A stretch of 64,000 nt of DNA from JAFGMQ01 sp036733345 (GCA_036733345.1 DAINAR010000012.1:1-64000), one strand, 5' to 3'. Shown: positions 25,744 to 34,556, numbered from the stretch's first letter. Made by a program: numbers and translations. Notes: generated from the letters alone by a model not told the origin.

Positions 25744-26793
25744 TCAATTAGTAGTTAATGAGGCCTTATCAATGTCTACAATGGTCTCGCCGCCCACGTA
25801 GTCCATGGATTCATATTTGGCGATGGTTCCAATCTTTTTTGCTATTGAATTCAATTTATTTATTTGGTCATTCATTCTCTTTATTTTGAAAAACATATGA
25901 TCATCAGGTTTCAAACTGCAGGATATCTCCACAAGAAGATTGTTGATGACCATGAGGGGCTGGTTTAAATTATGAGCTATTCCTCCGGCCATCTCCAGCA
26001 CACCTTTTAACTTCTGCCTGTTTAAAAGATCATTCTGGTGTTTGATTCTCTTGGTAATATCCCAGGCTATAAAATCCATATGGTCTGGTTTGCCTTCCTT
26101 TTTCTTTAATGATGCCTTGAATTCAAAGCAATGTTCAGAACCTTTCTGGTCATTAATTATGATTATTTCCTCTTTTGCATAAGACTTCAGAATGCCTGAA
26201 ATAAAGTCAATGAAAAGTGGACGATATCTGGGAACTACATATTCCTTGAAGGGTCTGCCTATCAATTCTTCTTTGCTAATGCCAAAAAAGTCAAGTCCTT
26301 GAGGGCTGATATCAAGTAAATTTGACTGAAGATCCAAAGAGAACAGGAAATCATTTGTTGCTTCGGCCAGCTCATGAATATGTATTGGTTTCTTTTTTTC
26401 TGAAATTCTGATATCAGTAATTTCTCGAAGGATTGCATCAATATAAACCATCATGCCATCGTCGTCTATAAGCGGGCGCATTGACACAGAACACAATAGG
26501 GTTGTTCCATCATTTCTTTTAAAGGCCAATGGGAGATCATTAATATAACCTCTCTGCATTATTGCTTTTACAATGTCACCACGGTCTCTTTTGTCTCTAT
26601 AAAGGTTAATTTCCTGGAAGCCAATAAAGTCATTAACAGAAGCAAACCCAAACAACTGGGCCATGGAATTATTGCAATATATAATTTTCCCCTCGATTGT
26701 TGACCGGTAAATTGCAACAGGCAGGCTGTCTAGTAATTCGGCATACCATCGTGCAGGCTTATCGGTAAGGATTCGTGAAATAGGGTTAGACAT
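25744..26793 (-). CDS. PAS-PAS sensor protein with a histidine-kinase dimerisation domain but no ATPase domain
   Basis: A 349-residue protein. Two PAS domains are visible (about 15-125, LPVAIYRSTIEGKIIYCNNS; about 135-245, LFSLDLQSNLLDISPQG). The dimerisation helix carries the H-box GGIAHNLNQPL with H274. The protein then ends 75 residues later, in a tail YVGGETIVDIDKAS. No N, G1, F or G2 boxes of a HATPase domain exist here or in the next gene, so it cannot autophosphorylate alone. It could be a phosphotransfer or dominant partner for another kinase. The next gene downstream is a receiver protein. Confidence 0.85.
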   Translation of the reverse strand: MSNPISRILTDKPARWYAELLDSLPVAIYRSTIEGKIIYCNNSMAQLFGFASVNDFIGFQEINLYRDKRDRGDIVKAIMQRGYINDLPLAFKRNDGTTLLCSVSMRPLIDDDGMMVYIDAILREITDIRISEKKKPIHIHELAEATNDFLFSLDLQSNLLDISPQGLDFFGISKEELIGRPFKEYVVPRYRPLFIDFISGILKSYAKEEIIIINDQKGSEHCFEFKASLKKKEGKPDHMDFIAWDITKRIKHQNDLLNRQKLKGVLEMAGGIAHNLNQPLMVINNLLVEISCSLKPDDHMFFKIKRMNDQINKLNSIAKKIGTIAKYESMDYVGGETIVDIDKASLTTN

Positions 26794-26884
26794 TATATTT
26801 CAACCTGAAACAACTTTACTCTGGTAAAAAATCTGGAAAATGACTAAGAAATAATGGAGTCCTGAATCATAATGAAGTGGAATT

Positions 26885-27868
26885 TTACAACTCAACACGG
26901 AATTCCTTGATTTTTTTTGAATATTTTTCTATCCAGGGAGCCAGATATTCATAAAATTGATCCATTATATCTAACTCATCCGCGAGTTCTCTTAAGCTTT
27001 CGATAATGCCTTTAATCAGCTCTTCTTCTTCCGTATCGCCAGTATACGAAATTTTTTGATTTACATATTCAAATTCAGCGGCGAATGGGTCAAGAAAAGG
27101 ATATTTATCAGCCTTTTCCATAAATTTCATTTTAAGTGATTTATTAAACTCTGACTTTATTTTTTTGTTGTCCTTGAATATGTTTTCAAAGATATTCATC
27201 AGTTCTTCAAGCATAACAAGTACATTTGCGGGTGACTGTTTGGCGGTTGTTTTAACTGTTTTCGGCGGTTCTTTCTTTTTGGAAGAAAATTTCCTGACAT
27301 TAAAAACACCACCGGATTCCTTTAATTTTTTCTTAAGGATTTCCATGCCTTCTTTCGAATGGTTCAGTTCACCTTTTTCCCAGGAATACGAACCGCCAAG
27401 GATCTCTCCCATGTTGAATAAAATAAGTCCGTTCTCCCTGTTTTTGTTAATGGAGATATGGATGTATCCTGTAAGGTTTTCAGAATTCATATTTTTTATG
27501 AGTCCTTCAAGATCAGTAAAATCAGTACTGAGATCCTTATAGAGATCCTCAGCTGAAGATAGATTAGCCAGAAAGTTAATCTTTTCATTGTCTATTTCAT
27601 AGACATTTACTTTGAAATTTTTGTTTTCAGACTCATTTATAATGCGGTCTATCGAAACATTTTCTTCAATATCTCCGTTTTTATTTTGAATAATGGTGTT
27701 CATGATTCTGTCTTTGTCAAAAAAAATGACACATTCAGATGTTGGGGAAATAAAGTGAATACCGCCGGAGCCGGTTTTTCCCTGGCAATGTTCTAATAAT
27801 TTCCTGATATCTATGTAATAACTGTTCAAATTTTCAATAACAGGGTTTTCTTTGGGAATAATAATCAT
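26885..27868 (-). CDS. Uncharacterised cluster protein with two DUF4388-like modules
   Basis: A 327-residue protein, not firmly recognised. Two segments share a pattern seen in DUF4388-type domains: GSGGIHFISPTSECVIFFDK (about 35-55) and LTGYIHISINKNRENGLILF (about 136-155), each followed by a region that would report a stored value. The C-terminal third (about 215-327) is helical and acidic (FLDPFAAEFEYVNQKISY, LIKGIIESLRELADELDIM). No signal peptide or membrane segment is present. GAGGGAC precedes the ATG. Its place between sensor genes suggests a signalling adaptor. Confidence 0.6.
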   Translation of the reverse strand: MIIIPKENPVIENLNSYYIDIRKLLEHCQGKTGSGGIHFISPTSECVIFFDKDRIMNTIIQNKNGDIEENVSIDRIINESENKNFKVNVYEIDNEKINFLANLSSAEDLYKDLSTDFTDLEGLIKNMNSENLTGYIHISINKNRENGLILFNMGEILGGSYSWEKGELNHSKEGMEILKKKLKESGGVFNVRKFSSKKKEPPKTVKTTAKQSPANVLVMLEELMNIFENIFKDNKKIKSEFNKSLKMKFMEKADKYPFLDPFAAEFEYVNQKISYTGDTEEEELIKGIIESLRELADELDIMDQFYEYLAPWIEKYSKKIKEFRVEL

Positions 27869-27974
27869 CTCTGTCCCTCATAAAACATTGAATTTTATTC
27901 GGAAATGGTTCAAAAATTAACTTATTATTAACACAGCCAATTGATATGCCATGAATAATAAAAGTTTTTAACAG

Positions 27975-29156
27975 TTAGCGCCTTTGTCTCAATCTTTCTA
28001 TTGATATTCGTATGCTATCCTGCATTCTCGATATCGCATCACGAAGTTCTCCGATTTCATCAGTTGCCTTTAATGATATTTCGGCATCAAGTTCTCCGAT
28101 GCTTATTCGTTCGGCTACGTCAGTAAGGTATTTTATCTTTCTTGTAAGCCTGAGTCCATACCAGGAAACGACAAAGCCGACGAGTATTAGTGTGCAGACC
28201 AGGATTGCAATATTTATATTTCTTGTATTAGTTGTAATAGCTCTGGCCTTTTTTTCAAGATTTTTAACGGGAGTTGTAAATTCATCAAGGTATGTGGTGC
28301 TTGCAATATAATATCGGGTTCCGGTAACTGGTGTGCAGACCATGAATTTTTCTCTAAAACTCTTATCTGCATCCTGCCAGGTATAGTAACCCTTTGATTC
28401 TTTCCCACCCTTGCCTGTACTGAAAACTTTCCAGAAGCTTGGGAAAGCTGCTCCCAAGGGCCCTTTCAGTTTACTCATGTCCATGCCTATAATTTTCGGG
28501 TTGACGTGAGCCCAGTTACGCATTATTCCATCCTTATCTGGAACCGTATGCAAAGCAGTGTATCCGGTTTTACCAACTTTCTGTACCGCAATTTTTTGAA
28601 ATTCAGCGTCATTAGAGAGATCTTCAGCCTTTAAATCGGGATGACCCAAAATATAAAGCCTGACCTGAGCAGCCACTGATCTGGCATTTTCAGCAATTGT
28701 TTCTTCTGCCATTTTTGTAACAATATCAGAGGACTCTTTTGTAATAAGCGATGAAAGATTATTCAATTGCCAGAAATAGAGAATGCTGGCCCCTATCATT
28801 AGTAAGATGGGAATAAAAAAGAAAAGAATAAGCATTTTAATGGTAAGTCCGAACCCTTTTGTCTTAAATTTAGCTGACTTAGACTCTTCCTTCCTGGTTC
28901 GTTTTTCCTTTTTCTGTGGTTTCTCTGGAGGGGGTGTTTCCTCATGTGTTTCCGAATAAGAAATTTCGTCCATATGGGGAGCGGAAACATTATTGCTTTC
29001 AGAAAAATCCTCAAATGATATCATTTCCTCTTGCACAGGCCTGGTAACAACTATTAAATGATCACAAGCATGACAATATGCCTTGCCAACCTTACCTTTC
29101 ATTTTGTCGACATCAACACGGTATCTTCTGCCGCACTCTTCGCATACTACAATCAT
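27975..29156 (-). CDS. Membrane sensor: zinc ribbon, TM, Cache, TM, HAMP, no output domain
   Basis: A 393-residue protein. The N-terminus is a zinc ribbon of the MJ0042 kind (C5, C8, C28, C31). A charged Glu/Lys linker leads to a transmembrane helix (about 107-130), a periplasmic Cache-type domain (about 150-295; GKTGYTALHTVPDKDGIMRN, the marker also found in chemoreceptors), a second helix (about 318-338) and a HAMP domain (about 340-388, ERISIGELDAEISLKATDEI). It stops a few residues after HAMP. Chemoreceptor or kinase output domains are absent, so the signal must pass to partner proteins, perhaps through the cytoplasmic zinc ribbon. Confidence 0.88.
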   Translation of the reverse strand: MIVVCEECGRRYRVDVDKMKGKVGKAYCHACDHLIVVTRPVQEEMISFEDFSESNNVSAPHMDEISYSETHEETPPPEKPQKKEKRTRKEESKSAKFKTKGFGLTIKMLILFFFIPILLMIGASILYFWQLNNLSSLITKESSDIVTKMAEETIAENARSVAAQVRLYILGHPDLKAEDLSNDAEFQKIAVQKVGKTGYTALHTVPDKDGIMRNWAHVNPKIIGMDMSKLKGPLGAAFPSFWKVFSTGKGGKESKGYYTWQDADKSFREKFMVCTPVTGTRYYIASTTYLDEFTTPVKNLEKKARAITTNTRNINIAILVCTLILVGFVVSWYGLRLTRKIKYLTDVAERISIGELDAEISLKATDEIGELRDAISRMQDSIRISIERLRQRR

Positions 29157-29281
29157 GGTTTCATCTCCAATAATTTTAGGTTAATGACTTGAGAAAATTA
29201 ATTAAATAACTGAAATTATGTTGTTTCAAGTTAGCAAACATAGAAAGGTCTCAGTTATTTTAGTTGAGGAAATCTCCTTTC

Positions 29282-29758
29282 TTAGATGTTTCCTATGGTA
29301 TCCTTAATTTTTTTAATCATAGCCTGTTGAAATAAAATCCTTTTTTCTTCTCTCGGGATCTGACGTGACAGCATATCTGTTAATTCGGCAGCTTTATGTT
29401 GTGGAATATTCTTCGGGCCCACACCCAAGGCCTCAATAGCGTCTTCGATTAATATACCAGCGATTGGTCCCGTAGCTAAGGATAATTGATCTTCAAGATA
29501 TTCAATAAATTCATTGTTCAACATAGGAACCGCTTCAAAAACCGGCTCAATAAGATCGAGAGAGAGGAGCTTTGAAATAGTTACTTTTATATTATTCATG
29601 TCTATTCCAGAGGTTTTAGCAATTGTTTTAATATCTTTTTTGCCGTCAATATTCATAAGGAGAGTCAGCATCTGTCCTGTAAGAGAATATTCACCCATAT
29701 CCTTTTTCTGAACGCGTCTAAAAACCAAAGAAAAAATGTCTCCACTCAGAATATCCAT
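29282..29758 (-). CDS. Small cluster protein with winged-helix-like domain
   Basis: A 158-residue soluble protein. Residues about 20-75 look like a winged-helix fold (LTGQMLTLLMNIDGKKDIKT, IAKTSGIDMNNIKVTISKLL, SLDLIEPV). Residues 85-150 form a helical domain (ATGPIAGILIEDAIEALGVG, IPQHKAAELTDMLSRQIPRE) of a type often found at the end of deltaproteobacterial signalling proteins next to MglA-like GTPases. GGAGG precedes the ATG. The helix-turn-helix could mediate protein contacts rather than DNA binding. I do not assign a function. Confidence 0.6.
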   Translation of the reverse strand: MDILSGDIFSLVFRRVQKKDMGEYSLTGQMLTLLMNIDGKKDIKTIAKTSGIDMNNIKVTISKLLSLDLIEPVFEAVPMLNNEFIEYLEDQLSLATGPIAGILIEDAIEALGVGPKNIPQHKAAELTDMLSRQIPREEKRILFQQAMIKKIKDTIGNI

Positions 29759-29780
29759 GATAAAGCCTCCGATGAATCAT

Positions 29781-31034
29781 TTATTTATTCTCTCTCCATA
29801 ATTTCAATTCTGCTCTAAGCTCTTCGAATTCGGCCTTTATAACCTCCTTAAGCTCTTCCAGGGCAGAAGTAAATGCGTCATGAGCAGATAGATTTCCTGT
29901 GTCTTCTTGCTTATTAACCATTTCAGCGGCCATTTCCTCTATGGCAGGAATTTCATAATCTGCTATTTTTTCTTCAGATACAAATGATATTTCTCCTCTT
30001 TCTTCTTCCCTGACTTCAGGCTCAGTATTTTCTAATGCCTCCTCTGGTTCTATTTTCTTTTCAAAATCCATGAATTCAATCTCTTCAGGCTCTTCCTCTT
30101 CGAACGCCAGGGTTATCTCCTCAGCCGGCACTTCAGGAACAGGCATTTCCTCTAAAGGTATTAGTTCAATCTCTTCAGGCTCTTCCTCTTCGAACGCCAG
30201 GGTTATCTCCTCAGCCGGCACTTCAGGAACAGGTCTTTCCTCTAAAGGCTCAAGTTCTATTTTTTCAGGCTCTTTTTCTGCTAACTCATCAAGCATTTCC
30301 TGAGCTGCTGCTTCAGAAGCAAATTTGTCCTCCTCAGGCATGAACTCAATTTCCTCAGTTTCTTCTTCTTCGAATGCAGCTGTTATTTCCTGAGCTGCCG
30401 CCTCAGGAGCAAATTTGTCCTCCTCAGGCATGAACTCAATTTCCTCAGTTTCTTCTTCTTCGAATGCAGCTGTTATTTCCTGAGCTGCCGCCTCAGGAGC
30501 AAATTTGTCCTCCTCAGGCATGAACTCAATTTCCTCAGTTTCTTCTTCTATTTTCTTTACTGGAGCAGGTTTGCTGGCGGCAATTTGTTTTTTCAATTTA
30601 TTAAATTTATTTATCTCCTCGAAAAGAATTTTTTTCTTCTCGCGTTTTGTTATTCCTTTTGATGATACTATTGTATCAAGATGTAAAAAAACAGAATTAA
30701 ATACTTTTATTGCATTTGGATGTGCTAGGGCCTTTTTCTTTTTAATATACTTGGCTATCAGAACAAGAAGTTTAAGAAACATTCGGATGATTTTATCATC
30801 CTTATATTCGATGTCCAGTCTATTTGTCTCCTCAATAAATTTCGTCATGATTTCATCATTGATTTCCCAATCAATAGATAAAATTATTCCTCTCAACTTT
30901 TTTAAGGGATAATTTTCAGAATCAATATTATTTTCCTCAAATTCAAGAGATTCAGTTTCGTCATTTTCCCTGAATAGATAATCCAGACGACTTTCTACCT
31001 CCTTGATTATGCTATCATCATTTTTATCAGACAA
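29781..31034 (-). CDS. Acidic repeat protein of the MglA cluster
   Basis: A 417-residue protein. Residues 1-155 are a helical domain of unknown type. Residues about 160-335 are six tandem copies of a roughly 30-residue, very acidic unit whose consensus begins EEETEEIEFMPEEDKF and ends AAAQEITAAFE. Residues 385-417 form a coiled coil (ELKEVIKAEFEELRAELKLW). The start is TTG at 31034 with AGGGAG 7 bases upstream. The next gene upstream, the GTPase, is 12 bases away. An extended acidic spacer between a folded head and a coiled coil suggests a scaffold or tether. No homologue is recognised. Confidence 0.75.
   Translation of the reverse strand: MSDKNDDSIIKEVESRLDYLFRENDETESLEFEENNIDSENYPLKKLRGIILSIDWEINDEIMTKFIEETNRLDIEYKDDKIIRMFLKLLVLIAKYIKKKKALAHPNAIKVFNSVFLHLDTIVSSKGITKREKKKILFEEINKFNKLKKQIAASKPAPVKKIEEETEEIEFMPEEDKFAPEAAAQEITAAFEEEETEEIEFMPEEDKFAPEAAAQEITAAFEEEETEEIEFMPEEDKFASEAAAQEMLDELAEKEPEKIELEPLEERPVPEVPAEEITLAFEEEEPEEIELIPLEEMPVPEVPAEEITLAFEEEEPEEIEFMDFEKKIEPEEALENTEPEVREEERGEISFVSEEKIADYEIPAIEEMAAEMVNKQEDTGNLSAHDAFTSALEELKEVIKAEFEELRAELKLWRENK
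30070..30565. repeat. 90-bp coding tandem repeats
   Basis: Period exactly 90 bases. Copies beginning 30321, 30411 and 30501 are almost identical; a second, diverged subfamily has copies at about 30076 and 30166 that are nearly identical to each other. All are in frame within the acidic repeat protein. Near-identity inside each subfamily points to recent expansion by slippage or unequal crossing-over. Confidence 0.9.
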
Positions 31035-31045
31035 TTTATGTCTCC

Positions 31046-31651
31046 CTATTTGAGTTGATTTGCCAATGAGGTTACCGTAATTGCTATAATTTTTCTAATA
31101 GTTTTAGTCACATTTGTTCCTAAAAAGGCACTGGCCATAAAAGAAGGGGCCTTTAGCTTTGAGTTAAGGTCATTCTCAAGAGTTTCAAAAGATAAAAGAG
31201 GAATGCCCTGTTCGGCTAAGTCCCTTTTGTTGTATTGCATTACAAGAGGAATTTTCGTTATATTCTTGTTATGAGAAGTTAAATTTTCTTGAAGGTTGTC
31301 CAATGAGATAATATTTCTTTCCCTCCTTAAAACCATGGAGTCAGCTACAAAGACAATGCCGTCAACACCCCTTAAAACGAGTTTTCTTGTAGCATTATAT
31401 TTTACCTGCCCAGGCACTGTATAAAGCTGAATCTTAATATCATAGCCCTTAATTTGGCCAAGATTTACAGGGAAAAAATCAAAAAAAAGTGTCCTGTCGC
31501 CTCTTGTTTTTATTGTAACCATATCCGAATTAATATTTTTTTTGAAGGTATTATATATATATTCAAGATTAGTGGTTTTTCCCCCTCTGCCCGGGCCATA
31601 ATATACTATTTTTGCTTGAACCTCTTTATTTCTAAGATTTACAAATGCCAA
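31046..31651 (-). CDS. mglA: MglA-type Ras-like small GTPase
   Basis: A 201-residue cytosolic GTPase. Its N-terminus (MAFVNLRNKEVQAKIVYYGP) matches Myxococcus MglA. The P-loop is GPGRGGKTT at 19-27, the family marker TRGDRTLFFDFFP follows, switch II is TVPGQVKYNATRK (MglA-type, lacking the usual DxxG), and base recognition is NKRD. In Myxococcus MglA sets cell polarity and drives motility, with the roadblock protein MglB as its activator. The gene 94 bases upstream encodes a roadblock protein, so the pair is preserved. The start is TTG at 31651; an arginine and glycine replace the LC of the usual P-loop (GPGLCGKTT). Confidence 0.93.
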   Translation of the reverse strand: MAFVNLRNKEVQAKIVYYGPGRGGKTTNLEYIYNTFKKNINSDMVTIKTRGDRTLFFDFFPVNLGQIKGYDIKIQLYTVPGQVKYNATRKLVLRGVDGIVFVADSMVLRRERNIISLDNLQENLTSHNKNITKIPLVMQYNKRDLAEQGIPLLSFETLENDLNSKLKAPSFMASAFLGTNVTKTIRKIIAITVTSLANQLK

Positions 31652-31744
31652 AAAATACCCCTTAAATTTAAAATAATATTATTATTTGCGCTATAGTTCA
31701 ACCAATTTAAGAAAAAAACAATGCTGAATAATCTTTTAATAAAA

Positions 31745-32134
31745 CTATTCCCAAAGCTTAGCGATTTTTTTTATTGCCCCTGCGACCCTTAGTCGTAAAA
31801 ATCCTAAGGAGATATCTTTATCGAAGATGGCAACCAGCAGAAAATCATCCATAACTTTGCTGAAATGAATATTTTCTTTATGACCTTTGTGAAAAAGCAA
31901 AGAAAAATCATCTTCCCCTATAATTTTGGCCATAGCACTAACTGCTCCGAAATTACCAGCAGCAAGAGCTGCAAGGGAATAAATGTCATATTTCATTTTG
32001 CCGTTATCCAGATTTGAAATAACATTTCCAGCCATATCAATAAGACATACGCAACTGACTCCGAGTTCAATAAGGTCTTTATGCAGAATCTTTTCTATGA
32101 TATCAATTTGCTTTTGACCAAGACTTAATTCCAA
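31745..32134 (-). CDS. Roadblock/LC7-domain protein (MglB-like)
   Basis: About 129 residues, a single roadblock/LC7 domain: LGVSCVCLIDMAGNVISNLD, then the helix YSLAALAAGNFGAVSAMAKI and the strands FSLLFHKGHKENIHFSKVMD. Proteins of this fold bind and often activate MglA-like GTPases, and this one directly precedes the GTPase gene. The frame opens at TTG 32152, but that codon is part of AAGGAGGAG; the next TTG (32134), 6 bases after this site, is the probable start. It is the first gene of the minus-strand run reaching 20.4 kb. It lacks a TM segment. Confidence 0.88.
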   Translation of the reverse strand: MELSLGQKQIDIIEKILHKDLIELGVSCVCLIDMAGNVISNLDNGKMKYDIYSLAALAAGNFGAVSAMAKIIGEDDFSLLFHKGHKENIHFSKVMDDFLLVAIFDKDISLGFLRLRVAGAIKKIAKLWE

Positions 32135-32152
32135 ATTATTCTCCTCCTTCAA

Positions 32153-32830
32153 AATGACAAATTATATATAAATACTATTTTAGTTTACTTCGCATATTAA
32201 GTATTTTAAAGAAAAGTTTTGCTTCAGTTCCATTGTCACTGGTGCCTTCTGTTTCAAAATTCAAATTCTTTATTAAATTTTAAATCAGTATTTTGAATGC
32301 AATAGGCTGATCCTGTTTTTTTACTGTATCTGTAATATGGGCAGTTTATGATGATTTTTCATTTGACAATGTACCCAATCCTCCGAATCTTTACCATTGC
32401 TATTTCTATAATTTTTAAGACAGGTCATCTAAATACAAGTTTTTATATGCATTTTACTGAATTTATAGTCTCAACAAGTATGCCAGTCAAGATATTATTG
32501 ATCGTAATGCTACATCCAAATCTAATTAATAAATTATCTTAATTAATGTACTTAATAACTTGATATTGTTGGTTTTTACCAGATTTTTATAACTTAAATA
32601 TCTTGGGACAAATAAAGATTGCGCCTGAGGCGCACAAGAGTTTTGCAAAGGTCTCTCCACAAGAAGTCCTCAGCCATAGGATGGTTTAAACCAACTTCAA
32701 TTGAAACAATCATCAACACGCTTAGAACAGAAAAAATGAAAAACATGCTAATTGTATTTTGACAGGCCGGAGTATAGATCCTGTGTGTTTATATGTGGTT
32801 ATATAATACTAGTATCATAGAGTAATTTTT
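32153..32830. other. AT-rich gene-free space with one strong small palindrome
   Basis: No supported gene. A 64-codon frame at 32348-32542 has no ribosome site and no homology I recognise. At 32620-32634 TGCGCC-TGA-GGCGCA forms a 6-bp stem; on the minus strand it is followed by ATCTTTATTT and may be a weak guaB terminator. The promoter of the roadblock/mglA run must lie near 32160-32300. Confidence 0.4.
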
Positions 32831-34294
32831 CTATTCCAGGCTGTAATTTGGCGCTTCCTTGATAATTATAACATCGTGCACATGGCCTTCTTTCAGCCCT
32901 GCGGGTGTGATTCGTACAAATTTTGGTTTAATATGCAGTTCTTCAATATTTTTACATCCCAGATAGCCCATTCCTGCCCTTAAACCTCCAATCAGCTGGT
33001 AAATTGTATCTGAAAGCGGGCCACGATATGGTACACGACCTACTATACCCTCTGGCACAAGTTTTTTCTCAATATCAGTTTCTTCCTGAAAGTATCGATC
33101 TTTGCTGCCTTCTTTCATGGCTTCCAGAGAACCCATGCCACGGTAAACCTTATAGCTTCTTCCCTGAAAGAGGATTGTTTCCCCAGGACTTTCATCGGTT
33201 CCGGCAAAAAGACTTCCAATCATTACAGAGCTGGCACCCCCTGAAAGTGCCTTTGCAATATCTCCTGAGTATTTAATCCCGCCATCGGCGATTATTGGTA
33301 TTCCAGCCTTTTTTGCCTCTGAGAAACAATCTATAATAGCGGTAATCTGAGGAACACCAACTCCCGCAACAACGCGTGTAGTACAAATTGAACCTGGCCC
33401 AACTCCAACTTTTACAGCGTCCACACCTGCTTCAATTAAGGCTTTAGTGCCTTCGGCCGTGGCTACATTGCCGGCAACGATCTCAAGGTCAGGGAATCTT
33501 TTTTTAACATCCTTTACAGCCTGAATGACCTTTGCAGAGTGTCCATGGGCTGTATCAATTGCTACAACATCAACGTTGGCAGAGATAAGACCGGAAATTC
33601 TGTCAATCATTTCAGGACCAATTCCTACAGCAGCCCCTACTTTCAGCCGGCCCATCTGGTCTTTACATGCATTAGGATATTTTTTTAATTTCTCAATATC
33701 TTTAATTGTGATTAGACCCTTTAATTTGCCTTCATCATCGACAATTAGAAGTTTTTCTATGCGTCTTTTATGAAGAATTGCTTTAGATTCTTCAAGGGTT
33801 ATACCTACTTTGGCTGTTGCCAGATTCTCTTTTGTCATAACATTTTCAACCATTTGATCCAAATTAGTTTCGAATCGCAAATCTCTGTTGGTAATAATGC
33901 CCAACAGATTTCCGCTTTTTACAACCGGCACTCCGGAAATAAAATTATTTTCCATAATTTCAAGAACTTCATGGATCTTATGCCCAGGTTCTATAGTGAT
34001 TGGATCAACAATCATTCCGCTTTCAGATTTTTTTACTTTTTCAACTTCAAGGGTCTGCTGTTCAATACTCATATTTTTATGGATAAAGCCTAATCCACCC
34101 TGTCTGGCCATGGTTATTGCAGTATCAGATACCGTTACGGTATCCATTGCAGCGCTTACTATAGGGATGTTTAAACAGATATTTTTTGATAATTTTGTCT
34201 TGATATCCACTTCATGAGGCATTACCTCTGAGTGAGCTGGAACTAAAATGAGGTCATCAAAAGTATAACCAAATTGAACGTTCTTTATCTCCAT
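32831..34294 (-). CDS. guaB: Inosine-5'-monophosphate dehydrogenase
   Basis: A 487-residue enzyme that oxidises IMP to XMP with NAD+, the first committed step to GMP. The barrel N-terminus (FTYDDLILVPAHSEVMP-like, here FTFDD-type YTFDDLILVPAHSEV), two CBS domains (about 95-205; IKDIEKLKKYPNA closes them), the catalytic loop GPGSICTTR with the active cysteine, and RGMGSLEAMKEGSKDRY are all visible. TAAGGAG precedes the ATG. It is monocistronic: guaA is not adjacent. The leader contains an inverted copy of a dispersed repeat (34364-34401). Confidence 0.97.
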   Translation of the reverse strand: MEIKNVQFGYTFDDLILVPAHSEVMPHEVDIKTKLSKNICLNIPIVSAAMDTVTVSDTAITMARQGGLGFIHKNMSIEQQTLEVEKVKKSESGMIVDPITIEPGHKIHEVLEIMENNFISGVPVVKSGNLLGIITNRDLRFETNLDQMVENVMTKENLATAKVGITLEESKAILHKRRIEKLLIVDDEGKLKGLITIKDIEKLKKYPNACKDQMGRLKVGAAVGIGPEMIDRISGLISANVDVVAIDTAHGHSAKVIQAVKDVKKRFPDLEIVAGNVATAEGTKALIEAGVDAVKVGVGPGSICTTRVVAGVGVPQITAIIDCFSEAKKAGIPIIADGGIKYSGDIAKALSGGASSVMIGSLFAGTDESPGETILFQGRSYKVYRGMGSLEAMKEGSKDRYFQEETDIEKKLVPEGIVGRVPYRGPLSDTIYQLIGGLRAGMGYLGCKNIEELHIKPKFVRITPAGLKEGHVHDVIIIKEAPNYSLE

Positions 34295-34363
34295 TTATTT
34301 CTCCTTAATTAATTATAAATCTTTAAAGCCATTAGTTAATGCCCGTCCATAAATGGCCTGTCC

Positions 34364-34401
34364 CAATCTCTGCGTCTCCGATAGGCGGGATTTGTCAACA
34401 G
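34364..34401 (-). repeat. 38-base dispersed repeat, guaB leader copy
   Basis: On the minus strand CTGTTGACAAATCCCGCC followed by TATCGGAGACGCAGAGATTG closely matches 42459-42496 on the plus strand (a few mismatches). It sits in the guaB 5' leader and contributes CCCGCC, which can pair with GGCGGG upstream in the same transcript. Confidence 0.6.
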
Positions 34402-34556
34402 TCTCAAATTTTAACCCGCCAAATATTCCTTACTTTAAAAGCCATAGTTTATATTAAATATAAAAATAAGTTTATTATATTTATATATAAATAAATTTCA
34501 GAATTAATTTAAAAACAAACAAGTTAAATATAATTAATATTGATGGACTCGAAAAA

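Noticed and set aside
30070..30560. Regular 90-bp repeats as a possible CRISPR array
   Set aside because: Repeats are contiguous, in frame in a protein gene, and lack unique spacers.
32348..32542. 64-codon frame in the gap before guaB
   Set aside because: No ribosome site, AT-rich random composition, no neighbour relation.
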